Below are positions 43,052 to 54,132 of a stretch of DNA of 64,000 nucleotides, in pieces. The notes under the pieces were generated by a model. That model saw only the letters and a list, made by a program, of their open reading frames with translations. It had not been told where the DNA came from and made no database searches. Position 1 is the first letter of the stretch. Every line of letters starts with the position of its first letter. Source of the stretch: Leucogyrophana mollusca (lineage: Eukaryota > Basidiomycota > Agaricomycetes > Boletales); assembly GCA_021014945.1 (NCBI GenBank), contig MU266375.1, positions 62,001-126,000 of the forward strand, read 5' to 3'. The position numbers were made by a program, and so were the translations under genes.

Positions 43052-44894
43052 ATGCCTCCCAGCGCCCTTCGTGCTCTTTTGAATATCATCGCTGACTCTG
43101 TGGAAGCCATCGAGCGACACTACGGAAGCGAGGGCCTCGAATTCCCTGCATTGGATGACGTGTTTACGGCAGAAAGCGAGAGAGCAAGGCTTGATTCCGT
43201 GGTTCAAGACGCGGCCACCCTAATCAGTGCAGCTTCCTATCAACTCATTGCGACAGTCCAACAGCCCCAGACCACGATATTTAATGCACTCATCGCGGTA
43301 TTTCCCCTTACATTCAGTGTGGCGAATTGGGTCTCACTGAGTTGTCAAGTACTACCTTCCCGTTAGTCTCCGAGTGGCAACCGAGACCAATGTCGTCGAG
43401 ATTCTGCGGGAGGCGGGACCTCGTGTGCGTGATCCGTGTTTAACTCATGGGTAGACTTCATCATGTTTTTAATAGGGACTACACGTGAAAGAGATTGCGA
43501 AGAAAAACAACGTCGACGCTGCTAAGCTCAGTAAGGCGTTTCGATCACTATCAACGCCTCTGGCTGCGCAGCTAAAATTATATAGCCCGGTTGATGCGTT
43601 ATCTCGCCACACACCATATCTTCAAGGAGTTATCGCCTGATACGTACACGAACAATCGCCTCTCGTCGATCTGTGATACCGGGAAGTCCGTGAGCGATCT
43701 CTTTGCCAAGTGTGCTCTTTTTCTCCCGACAGTAGTGCACAACATGCGCTGATATCATCCCGTACCAGCCCACTGGACAAATACGACGGAACTAATGGCA
43801 TCGCAGCCCTGATCGGACATTGGTGCGTTTCAGACCCGATAGCATTGAGAGGCAGAAGTTTAATATTGAATATCCATAGCACGGACCAGGACTATAAGGG
43901 CGCAGGGTGCATTCTTGAGCATCTTCAGGATCCAGCCACCGCTTTTGAGGATAGTCCCGTTCGCACTCCGATGATGCGAGCGTTCACTTCCGATACCGAC
44001 ATGTGGACGTGGTTCGAACGGCCACCCAACCAACCGCGACTCAAACGCTTCGGAGTGGCGATGGATGGTATGAATAGCATGCATACCACTGACTCCATTT
44101 TGAAAGGTTTGATGCATTATTTTGGACATGGAACAAGCTGACCGCCAATCAAGGCTTTGATTGGGGTTCCCTCCTTCCGGGCAGTGTTGTTGTCGACGTC
44201 GGAGGAGGAATAGGAGTTTCTTGTCTGGCTTTGGCCAAAGCCCACCCTCATTTGCGATATGTTGTCCAAGACAGGCCACCTGTGGTTGAATTGGGAATGA
44301 AGGTGGGTCTAGACACTGACATCCTTGTTGATGTCGGTCTGCCCTTGATAATGGGTTATCTAGCACTGCGAGCAGGTTCTACCGGGCGCTTTGGAGTCTG
44401 GCTATGTCAAATATCAAGGTCTACACTTTCTCTGTCGCGCTTAACAATTTCTTGCTGAAGACCCCGGAACAGCTCATGACTTCTTTGAACCACAGCCTGT
44501 CCCGGATGCCAGTGTCTTTGTTCTCAAACAGATAACGCACAATTGGCCAGATTCATATGCCATTCGCATCCTCAAACACCTCCGATGCGCTGCGTTGGAT
44601 TCCACAAAACTTGTTTTGATTGACAACATTATCCAGTATTCATGCCCAGACGATACACCAGTAAAAGGGGTTCCGAAGCTATCACCCCCATCGCCTCTAC
44701 TTGCAAACTTGGGAGCGGCAAACATCACGCCGTACAATTTAGATCTGGCCATGTTCGTTCATTGTGGTGCTCTGGAAAGAACGATGGTGCATTTGGTGGA
44801 AATCACGAAGAGTGCCGGCTGGAAGATAGTAGAAGTCAATAGCCTGGCCGCTATCGGTCCATATCTGCCGCACATCATCGCCGTCCCCGCGTAA
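43052..44894 (+). CDS. Fungal O-methyltransferase, possibly broken
   Basis: Pieces in order: MPPSALRALLNIIADSVEAI (43,052); YYLPVSLRVATETNVVEILR; LHVKEIAKKNNVDAAKL spliced to RLMRYLATHHIFKELSPDTY; GTNGIAALIGHW; QDYKGAGCILEHLQDPATAF; the SAM-binding VVVDVGGGIGVSCLALAKAH; FEPQPVPDASVFVLKQITHN; and the C-terminus IGPYLPHIIAVPA, stop at 44,894. This is the winged-helix plus Rossmann layout of COMT-type O-methyltransferases for aromatic or polyketide hydroxyls. Two joins (about 43,296-43,346 and about 43,705) need a one-base shift that no canonical intron I can see provides. It may be a recent pseudogene, or have unusual splicing. Confidence 0.65.
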
Positions 44895-44924
44895 ATTGCT
44901 TTCTTATCATATGTATAAATAGAA

Positions 44925-45726
44925 CTATGAGGCGCTGGCCAAAGACTGCTTAATCGTGAGCATCGTGTACGAGTGCGTGTGGCGCCTTGTTATAGGTGAT
45001 GCCCTGAAGATGGTGTAGGAACCTGCAAAGATAGAAGGGAACTTGGAGCTATCCTTGTTGAGAAGGAATGACTGTCTTCCTTCCATACGGTAAATACGCA
45101 TACGGGAGACTAATTCGTGACCGTGCGCAACGAAGGTGATTTCCAGACTCGGGCTGCGGGTTAGTATCACAGGGATAGCATCTTCGCAATCTTTCAACAG
45201 CAGGTCATCCCTTGCCCCGGCAAACCCCATGACTTCGTACTCGCTCTTCTGTATCAGGATGAATGAGGAACTTCTTGAGTTTATATGTGCATTTTTCGAA
45301 AATGACAAGGGTATGTGATCCTTGGCGAGATCTTATAATGCAATATCCACCCTCGATCGTTGGTTGGCATGTCCTATGCCGTCGACCTGAGTCTTTGAAC
45401 AGTCTAAGCTCTTCGAGTGCCAATCTCCAGGGTTTGAATGATGGTTTGGAGATAGGATGTTCGCTGGCATCTTTAACCTGCGTGGTATCAGGAGCTGGGT
45501 TGTAGGCAGCTAAGACCTGTCCGGCTCCCAGCGTTTGGAGACTGCTGCACCCTGGCCAATGATCATTGCTGCCCCGGGATGTCAGTCGAGCATGACAGTG
45601 ACGAAGGTGTGGCGAAATGGCAATAAAAAAATCTAGCAATGCTTGTTTCATACGCCCTGTTTTGTCGAGTTCGAAACATGGCAAGTACAGATGGGTCACT
45701 CGAGCGGTTCGATACGGCAAAGTCAC
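44925..45726 (-). CDS. Hypothetical protein, two exons
   Basis: Exons 45,726-45,307 and 45,248-44,925 join in phase across a 58-nt GT-AG intron, giving 247 residues. N-terminal landmarks are ARVTHLYLPCFELDKTGRMK and EGGYCIIRSRQGSHTL, followed after the intron by KSEYEVMGFAGARDDLLLKD, SLEITFVAHGHELVSRMRIY and KFPSIFAGSYTIF. No domain is recognised; it could be a fast-evolving basidiomycete protein. It lies tail to tail with the methyltransferase, 30 nt apart. Confidence 0.5.
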
Positions 45727-45956
45727 TTACAAGAACTCCAGTTTCTTGCTAGAATGCAGAATGTGGACTACGATGCCTACGTAGGTTTGTGGTGAACATA
45801 GAGGGAGTCAAAGCTTATAAGCTGCAGTACTGCACGCTCGCCCTTTTACTAACAGCGGATGGAGGGTGTATTCTGCAAGTTAGCTTCTTATAACCAGCGA
45901 GTGGTATGGCGAGTCGTAATCCCGCGGCACTGATGTGAGCACTGATGGCGAAAAAA

Positions 45957-47270
45957 TCAATGATCAAGCGCTAAGGGAATGGACGATAACACCTTACTCT
46001 CCACAGAACCATGAAACTCATCTTCGCCAATGTAGATACGACACCCTGGTTGGATTTGGAGAATTTCATTGGCATCTCTGTCCGCGAATTTGTGCTTGGT
46101 AAGCTTGCATGACATGGCTTCGATCCGGAGCTCGCAGAGGGAGCACGATGAGCGCGTCAGCAGTGCGATGATGTACGGAAGCATCCAGGCAGGGATTAAT
46201 CCACGGACATGCAGGTAGCGTAAAGATGGTAGCTGGAGTTGTACAAGTAATGTGAGTAGGCCGAGTGAGCTGTGGACTTGCAGGGATTCGAGAGTGGGAT
46301 GCGGGAGCGATTTAGTGTAAGTACCGGCCCTGTTCCTCGTTGGGGCCACTATGACCAAGGAAGAAAGCCCAGGCAGGAGTGAGAGGATCTCGACGATCTC
46401 GTCGGCTGCGTGTGAGCCTGAGAGATGAAGATGTTGGAGGTGGGCACAGACAGAGCCCCGCACCAATGCACTAGGATGCAATCTGTGCAGACGTAAACTA
46501 CGAAGTCTGCTCGCGCCACTCAGGATGTCTCGACCGTCTGAAGTAATCGACCAGTCCGGGCAGGACAATGTTTCTAGCATGTGTGTGGACAATCCTGGAT
46601 TGAAAATCAAGTGCCATTGCAGCAGAGACGCCGACAAGATAAGTGATTTCCAGCGCGATGCATGGGCGCGCAACAAGTGCACAACGCTGGGCCAGACGGA
46701 GATCCTCTCGCGATGTTGCGAATCACCCGAATCGAGTGAGTATCTGTCGTCCGAGGGCTCGTCGTCTTCAAGTTGTAGGTTGAGCAGGTACGTCCCTGAG
46801 TTTTCGAGCCACCACTCCAACATGAACACGAATGCCACAACCTGCGTCTCCTCTTTGTATCTGTCTACATATATCCGCAGGGATGCCCATAGCTCCGGAG
46901 TAGAAAGCGCGATATCTCTCCACCTGCGACAAATGCGAGTGAGAAGAATGGGCGCCGCGTCACAGTTTGGTTCACAAAAGTCGGCATTGGAGGTGCAGTC
47001 AGTTTGGGCTACCCCGCGAAGTAGGGGAGCCGGCCGACAGAGCATGAATATTTGCCGCCACAGTTCGACGGGAAGGTCAGATTTCCGCTCAGGGAACTTG
47101 GAGCGCAGCATGGAAAGGGCGGCTCCCATCCTTTTCTCCTCCAGAGTGAGTTTTGCTAGATTCTCCCTGATAACATGCAGTACTTCTTCTCTTTGGCAAA
47201 TCCTCTCTCGGAGGTCAACTTCTGAGTGACTAGACATGGGGCGAGCAGACTGGTTGAATGCGCGATTCAT
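45957..47270 (-). CDS. F-box / leucine-rich-type protein
   Basis: A single exon of 437 residues starts MNRAFNQSARPMSSHSEVDL; a second ATG at residue 12 is possible. A coiled coil (about residues 20-60) precedes the F-box (LPVELWRQIFMLCRP, about residues 68-83) and the usual WRDIALSTPELWASL that follows it. The rest has irregular leucine-rich strands (RLRSLRLHRLHPSALV, HLQHLHLSG, PSLRYLHVRG). Such proteins recruit substrates to SCF ubiquitin ligases and are hugely expanded in mushrooms; the target is unknown. Confidence 0.8.
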   Translation of the reverse strand: MNRAFNQSARPMSSHSEVDLRERICQREEVLHVIRENLAKLTLEEKRMGAALSMLRSKFPERKSDLPVELWRQIFMLCRPAPLLRGVAQTDCTSNADFCEPNCDAAPILLTRICRRWRDIALSTPELWASLRIYVDRYKEETQVVAFVFMLEWWLENSGTYLLNLQLEDDEPSDDRYSLDSGDSQHRERISVWPSVVHLLRAHASRWKSLILSASLLQWHLIFNPGLSTHMLETLSCPDWSITSDGRDILSGASRLRSLRLHRLHPSALVRGSVCAHLQHLHLSGSHAADEIVEILSLLPGLSSLVIVAPTRNRAGTYTKSLPHPTLESLQVHSSLGLLTLLVQLQLPSLRYLHVRGLIPAWMLPYIIALLTRSSCSLCELRIEAMSCKLTKHKFADRDANEILQIQPGCRIYIGEDEFHGSVESKVLSSIPLALDH

Positions 47271-47857
47271 GACTTCTCACAGATGATATTCAAAGCCACA
47301 GGTCAGATTGATCGCACAGAAAATGATTATGTTTGATTGATAACTTACCTCCGACACCTTGCCCTCAAATCAACAAGGAAAGACGGGGCCGTACAGCTGC
47401 GGAACAAAGCAGGAGAAACGCCCTGTTAGCGGCCCAGGCGCGGAAAAGTGTACTGAAATAGCGGCGCTCGAGCGCCAAAGTGGTGGCTGTTGAAAATTGG
47501 GATCCTGGAACGCCCGTCTGAGTCGAGTCGTGCCACATGAAGTGGAAAGCTTAACTTGAAAGTAGTACCGTCTTTGAGCGGCGCCTCCATTCACAGGTGA
47601 CAACAACAGCAACAAATCGAAGAAAGCAAGGCGATGAGTAACCATGTGTATCCCCGGGGCCTTGTATGATATGGTGTCAGGCCTTGTCAGGCCCAATCAT
47701 TTTTTCTATCTGGGAAGATAACTGCGCATGTGTAGACTGATCAGTAAGTAGTCCAGGTCGTTGCCAGCTTGAAACATTAGCAGTGGCTGACTAAGCATCA
47801 TATAAGGCCCGGTCTCTTCCACGAGCCTGTTCACTCAAGCACATTTCTTTCGACGCG
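47271..47857. other. Divergent promoter region, F-box protein / LCB1
   Basis: No gene is supported. A minus-strand frame at 47,370-47,696 has no domain and is not called. Confidence 0.4.
47801..47806 (+). promoter_or_regulatory. TATA box of LCB1
   Basis: TATAAG, 52-57 nt before the LCB1 start codon. Confidence 0.5.
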
Positions 47858-49703
47858 ATGGACAGCTCAGCGTCGACTTTGGAGCCTCTTCTCGCATTCT
47901 TGGCTTACTCTTCTTCAAAACTAGAGTCGACGTTCTATAAAATCCCTGGCTCAGCTGTTGTTGCACGATATGTGAAATCTTCACACCAGAACGATCCGGG
48001 ACGAACCATCCTTGAACTCATCCTTGTCATCTTTGCCATAAGGACCCTCCTACAGTCCCGAACCCGCGCCGATAGATCAGGAAAAAATTTCATTAAATTC
48101 TCCGAAAAGGTGTGCATGCATTCATGTAAAAAGACGACGCTCAAGCTCAATCGACTGCGCAGGAAATTGACGAACTTGTTGACGAATGGACTCCGGAACC
48201 ACTTACGCAGCCTCTCACCGAGTGGGACCAGAGAGATCTCTCTAGCGTGCCGATTATTTCTGGTCCCAGCGGCCCCAAACCCAAAATCCTTGCTACGGGA
48301 AAGACTGTCACCAACCTCGCCAGCTTCAACTTTGCCGGCCTCGCAGGTAACGAACACATCAAGGAACGGGCGGTGGACACCCTTCGCAAGTATGGCCTGG
48401 GTAGCTGCGGTCCTCCTGGTTTCTATGGTACTATTGGTGCGTATCAAGCCTTCCCATCACCGGCTGTGCTGAGCCGTTGGGACGCGCCTAACTGACTTTC
48501 GAACATGGCTTTAGATGTGCATCTTGACCTCGAGCGCGACATCGCAGAGTTCCTGGGGACAGAGGCCTCTATTCTTTATTCTCAGGGCTTTTCAACGATA
48601 TCATCTGTCATTCCGGCTTTCTGCAAACGTGGGGATATTATCGTTGCGGACCGCTCGGTGAACTTTGCTATTCAGAAAGGAATCCAGATTTCTCGGTCGA
48701 CGGTGCGATGGTTCGATCATAATGACCTGAAGAGCCTGGAAGATGCGCTCCAGAGCGTCGATAAAGAGAGGAAGAAGAGAAAGGCACCATTGACCCGAAG
48801 GTTTATAATTACCGAGGGAATCTTCGAAAGGGATGGTGAGATGGTTGATTTACCGAAATTGGTAAGCACCAAGATAAAGAAGTGGTCGAGGCGCACTAAC
48901 TAGTAGAATTACAGATCGAACTCAAGTTCAAGTACAAGTATCGTCTCATCCTTGACGAGAGCATCTCTTTCGGCACAGTGGGTAGAACCGGTCGCGGCCT
49001 GACTGAATTGTATAACGTTCCCGTGTGTCTATTCTCACTCTTCGCTATCGGCCCGACTAACAATATATCGGCCCAGGCCTCTCAAATCGACATGCTCGTG
49101 GGTTCTGTGGCTAATGGTCTCTGCTCGGCAGGTGGCTTCTGCGCCGGCTCGTCTATTGTCGTTGACCATCAAGTAAGCCATCCTTACCCTTGCTGGAAGT
49201 ACCCGCTGACCACCCTGGTATAGCGCATCAACGCTCCCTCCTTCGTCTTCTCCGCCTCCATGCCCGCCCTCCTGGCCACCTCTGCTTCTGAGGCCATCAC
49301 TCATCTCCGTAACACGCCATCAGTCCTCGCCACACTTCAAGAGAACATCCGCGCTCTTCGTGCCGTGCTTGAGAAGACAGAAGGAATCACCCTCCTTGGC
49401 CACCGCGCTAGTCCAATCGTACACTTCTCCTTGCGCTCTACCTCCAACACCCTCGTTGTACCTTCCTCCGCCCCTGCATTTGACGCCGAGACGGAAGAGC
49501 GCGTTCTACAGGACATCGTCGACGACGCCCTTGCGAACGGGGTGTTGCTCACCCGTGCGAAGCACCTGAAAGGACAAGAGATGATCGAATCCAGGCCGAC
49601 AATTCGGATCGCAGTGAGTGCCGCATTCACCAAGAAGGAGGTGGAGAAGGCGGCAGCCGTTGTGAAGGCGAGCGTCGGGCGCGTTTTATCAAGGAGGAGA
49701 TAA
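47858..49703 (+). CDS. LCB1: Serine palmitoyltransferase subunit 1
   Basis: Six exons join in phase: 47,858-48,109, 48,163-48,436, 48,515-48,861, 48,915-49,022, 49,077-49,172 and 49,224-49,703, giving 518 residues. The enzyme condenses serine and palmitoyl-CoA at the ER, the first step of sphingolipid synthesis, as a dimer with LCB2. An N-terminal membrane segment ([14 protein letters not shown]) is followed by the alpha-oxoamine synthase fold: [97 protein letters not shown]. The position of the PLP lysine reads [15 protein letters not shown] without Lys, as expected for the non-catalytic LCB1 subunit. Confidence 0.95.
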
Positions 49704-50004
49704 GCAGGAACCAACGGATTTATACCATATCTATAGATAGATGTTTGCCTTTCGTACATTCATATTAATGGTGAGCGTATATTCGGGTCGATGATCGTTA
49801 GTTCAGATGACTCAAGGAAGCCGACAAACTTGGGGTTTTCACCGCTATACAATGCTGTTCCCCACATCGTTTATGAAGTGATCTCTAAGATGTAGATATT
49901 CTACTATGATACAAGGTACTGATAACATAGGATTCCGAGGATAAATAATGAAGCTACACACCAGTGGAAGATATCCCCTCGTCTGAGCTGCTAGGCCCTG
50001 GTCT

Positions 50005-51778
50005 TTATAACAATGGTCTTGCCGTGCCTCCCCCTTCTAGCATTTGAGTGGCCTCCTCCACAGCACCATCCAGCTCACTCAACCAAGCCCATTCCCAGTT
50101 CTTCGTGATGACCTCACCAAGCTCCTTCAACCCAACGTCCTCTTGCAACGCACACAGCTGCCCATTCCGCCTCGATCGCTCTGCGACGCCGGCTGAGAAT
50201 GGACGACGGACCTTGTCGTACACGCTCAGCGCATGGGTCACGGTAGCCAAAGTTGTCGACTTATGACCGAGAACAGTCGCGAGGAGGTATGCGTCCTGTG
50301 CGTACAAGTTAGGGGATCTCCTACGTCAGTCCGTGACTGAAGGCTTACCTCGATGCCTTGTCCGGCGCCAGAGCCCTGGAATGGCATCATGGCGTGCGCC
50401 GCGTCACCCAGGATAGCGACGCGGCCGAAATTATGCGCGGGAAGATGTTTTACGGTGTGTACCCCCCAGAGTGTGCCTCTGTCTACGCACTGTTACCAGC
50501 GAGGCACAGTGCGTCGAAATGGTTAGAATTCCTACGCCGGGCCTAAGTGAAGTTTTGACTGACCTCAAGCAGGGGCTTTGTTTCCTCCTCGAACCCTTCG
50601 AATGGTTGGGCAACCTGAGCGGCACTGAGCTCAGCTACCCAGGAGCCATTGAAAGCTGGCCTAGTCGCATCCGCGTCGTCCTGGTAAGCAGTCCTTACAA
50701 GTTCAGGGCGGAGGGCGAAACCCGCGAAGTTGATATATTTCCCGAGAGATATTGGATAGACGAGGAAAAACTAGTGTATAGATCAGTCAGTATCCAGTAC
50801 CTGCTTACGGACAAGGGAAGTGAGCTCACAGCGTCTTTTCCTAGGTACTATAAGTAGAGGTAAGACTCGAATGAACCCTGCGTTGGGTGATAAAAACTTA
50901 CCTGCGTAGGTTCCTTCAACGCTCGATGGTTGGGATCGCGGGCACGCAACTTCTCAGCACATATGAGTGTCCTATAGGCAGTCGCCCCGCTCCAAACAGG
51001 TTCGATGCATGAAAGGATAGCCTTTGCACGGGCCTCACTTGAGCCAGCAGCCATCTCGCGCATCATGCAGGCTCGAACAGAAGACCTTACGCCGTCTGCA
51101 CCAACCAAAATGTCACACGTGGCCGTACTGCCATCCGTGAACGACAAGGTGACCGGACTATTGCCCCGACTCGAAGGCAAAGGTTGCGTGTATGTCACCA
51201 GGCGCTTACCGTAATGCACTTTGCATGACGGCGAAATATGCGAAAGAAGGACGTGGTGAAAATCAGAGCGATGAAAACGCATAAGGTCGCCTGGATAGCG
51301 AGGTTAGCTTGTGTTTACCCCACAGCAGGCGGAGCAATGGAGGCGACCCAACCTTTTGTCATTAGTTGGAATATCTGCTCGCCTTTTGGCTGGTCACTCT
51401 TACGGTAATTAATCGCGGGTACTGTGTGGTAAGCATGATTAGCTTGAGACAGCTCAGCGACAAGGTGTTGGGGCTAATCACCAAACTCCTCCGTCCATTT
51501 GTGACCGGCGGCTCGTAGCAGGTCCCGTTCAACATCATGTCCCAATTTTCTCAGAACCTGAAACACCCGTTTGAGTTAATGCCTTGGGTAGAGAACAAAC
51601 ATAGTACCTTGAACGCTCGCGGCCATATCCCAACACCCGCACCGATATCGGAATAGTTCGCGGTGGATTCATAAACATCCACAACGATATCTGGGTACTT
51701 TGACAGAGTGAGAGCAAGAGTCAGACCGCCGACACCACCACCGCTTGTGGACAAGGACCAGAGTGAGGACATGTTCAT
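50005..51778 (-). CDS. FAD-dependent aromatic-ring monooxygenase
   Basis: Multi-exon gene starting at about 51,778. Landmarks are GGGVGGLTLALTLSKYPDIV (dinucleotide fold), GAGVGIWPRAFKVLRKLGHD, FRKSDQPKGEQIFQLMT, GDLMRFHRSDFHHVLLSHI, the DG motif CDILVGADGVRSSVR, LGK-YINFAGFALRPELV, and the second FAD motif GRVAILGDAAHAMMPFQGSG followed by GQGIEDAYLLATVLG. It ends EGGGTARPLL. The layout is that of salicylate 1-monooxygenase-like group A flavoproteins, which hydroxylate phenolic acids with NAD(P)H and O2. The first beta strand before GGG is unusual (SSLWSLSTS in place of hydrophobic residues), so the true start or a small first intron may differ. Confidence 0.85.
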
Positions 51779-52670
51779 TGAAAGCAGAGAGGCATAACAC
51801 ACCAAATGGCGACTCTAAACTTGATATCAGACATCAGGAGAGTCGATCACAAAAAAGTATAATCGCAGAGGGATGAACAGCTCGAATGACGGGGTGAAAG
51901 ATATAGGTTATTCTGCTGGTGCCATTGTGACAAGCTTATGTATGTTTGTCGGATGGCGGTATGAGTAAGTGATGACACGACACATACCTGAACACCCGAT
52001 GCTCCTTTCCAAAAAAGCGTGTGCCATGGATAGGTTTGGGGTAAGAAGGACGTTCTTTCTGAGGACATCCGATTGAATCGTGCACCCAGTGTGAAGTGTA
52101 CATGCCGATGCAATCGTGAAAACATCGGACATATGAAGCGGCACCGGCAAGTTACAGGCTATCACAAAAACATTCCACGCCGCTTTCGAGTTCCGGTCTA
52201 TGTCCTCGAAGATGTTGACAGCCTGAGTCCGCTATTTTCGCGCCTTGCAGCTGACGGATTCTGAGCGCCAGAGAGCACTGAAGCAGAGCATGGTCGAAGG
52301 CTTTTTAATTTTGGCCACCGATATTCCTTCCAATGGTTTCTCGCCAAGGGTTTACTTTTTTGACCAGGAGCGAGGCACGCGGAAAAGAAGCCGGGCTTGG
52401 ATGGAGAATGGGGTCTGGAAAAGGATGGAGGTAATAAAAGAACGATGAGGCAGGTTCATCAAATGTGCAACAGACACTGAAGTTACCACTGTTTTGAGTT
52501 GCTGAGCAACAACTGTGACTTCAATTCCGACACTGACAGTTTCCACAGGGCCTTGATCGCAAGGTTTTCGGAGGAGATAACTGCCAGTAAAATCTCGCCA
52601 CTAAAAGATTAAAAGCGCTATTTCTGGACTGGTGGGAGACATCGAGCTCGGAGGGTGCGCAAAGTCTAAG
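51779..52670. other. Divergent intergenic region
   Basis: Between the FAD enzyme (minus) and the SFM1-like gene (plus). Short frames only. Confidence 0.4.
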
Positions 52671-53697
52671 ATGGGGTATACATATGTTATCGGTTCGTGT
52701 TACCGGCGTTCTAATGCTCTTCGGTATCATGATCAGTAGCTGACTTATGGGCAGAACACATGGAAGAGGATGAAGCGACTCCCAAATCTCTCCCGCCATG
52801 GGTGGAGCTTGAGTATGCTGTAAGTCGTTTCGATCGAGGTGATGAGGAGGTGTCAAACCGTTTCCCTAGCACATGATAAGACTTGCAGGCCAATCTGCCA
52901 GTGTTCATTTCACCCATCTCTCGCAGAATTCCGGCATCTCGCTCGGAGATAAACTCGCTTCTCTGGGGCACGCACCCGCATCTTTTGAGATCCACACAGA
53001 GTCCATCCTCTCAGTCCTCGGGCAAAGGAACATTCCCCTCTCACAGGTGTGTCTTCTCGACCCAAAAGCCGAAAAGGCGCTTTCCCCCGATGACGGGCGG
53101 GGGTTTACCTGGTTCTTATTTGGGGTGAGCTAGTTTGTCCGTCATCGCAAACCGTTTTAATCGCTTCAATCCACAGGGGATATTGGGTGCGTCATCTTAT
53201 CTCCTCCTTACGGACTTGCTCTGAATTACACCTTTGTAGGCGATGACCCCCCACGGGATCGCACCTCCGAACTCCGCCAGCTTGGGTTCCCTACTCGCCA
53301 CTTGGGCGCAGTACAGATGACAACAGATACCGCACTCGGAGTGACAAAGCGAGTTGTGGATGACCAAGGTATATCATCGTTGCTGCCGGTCCTCCGCACT
53401 TGAGCTAAATACGCCTCGTAGTTCCATTAGACAGTATACCTTACGTTGTATGTTTCTTTTTGCTCATTACCACGATGTCACCTTGACAAAGCTCACAGGA
53501 TTTTCCGACGATCAAATTCAACGCCAAAGAAAGCGTCGAAATGCCATTTAGTCAGTCAAATCCCCATCTCGTAGCCAGGACACCAGCTAACGCGCGGACA
53601 TAACAAAGGATACATCGCAGAAAACGACAATCCGTTGCTTCCGCCCGGAATGCGCGAACTTTTACACGAGGATCTAAATAAGAGCTTTGACTTCTGA
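52671..53697 (+). CDS. SFM1: SFM1-like protein arginine methyltransferase (SPOUT)
   Basis: Eight exons join in phase: 52,671-52,692, 52,755-52,819, 52,870-53,124, 53,177-53,186 (10 nt), 53,240-53,368, 53,422-53,447, 53,499-53,550 and 53,609-53,697, giving 215 residues, close to yeast Sfm1. Landmarks are the start MGYTYVIEHMEEDEATPKSL, VCLLDPKAEKALSPDD, FLFGGILGDDPPRDRTSELR, the SAM knot LGAVQMTTDTALGVTKRVVD, and PTIKFNAKESVEMPFRYIAE. Sfm1 methylates an arginine of ribosomal protein uS3 in yeast. The 10-nt exon encodes the core of GGILGD, so it is essential and the splice is well supported. Confidence 0.92.
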
Positions 53698-54132
53698 GGC
53701 CCCACCTGTTCAGAACCAAATGGTGGGCTACGTTGGGCGCGAACCGGGTGATTAAGCGAAGGATGGGGTGGAGTGATTCCCTGTACGAATCGCAGGGGAT
53801 CCCATTATAATCAAGATTGTGTACGCAGTAGCTACAAAGAGTATTGACAGTCAATAAGGCAAAGTTTGAGTAAGTATATACGGATGCGAAACCCCGAGAA
53901 GATATGAATATGTTGAAGTACGGGTAGGAACATGTAAGCACCATACGAAGTTATTGCCTCTAGCGAGCACAATGTGATGCATCGTATGCGGGTTGACAAA
54001 CCCACGGTAGTAACGGGTACCATCGGCGAAAGGGGATGAGGATGGCAAGTTCGCCATTGGTGATTCTACCATACTGAGTAGGCGGATGACGCATGATTTA
54101 TTCATACGGTCCGACAGAATTGTGCTCAAGTG
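53698..54132. other. Convergent 3' region
   Basis: The SFM1-like and MYND genes end toward each other here. No further gene is supported. Confidence 0.4.

Noticed and set aside
36000..44900. P450, Dabb protein and methyltransferase as one secondary-metabolite cluster
   Set aside because: No backbone synthase or terpene cyclase is present, the genes are interrupted by unrelated ones, and there is no transporter or regulator. Proximity alone is not enough.
47370..47696. Minus-strand 108-codon frame between the F-box gene and LCB1
   Set aside because: No domain, no splice context, and it lies in a likely promoter.
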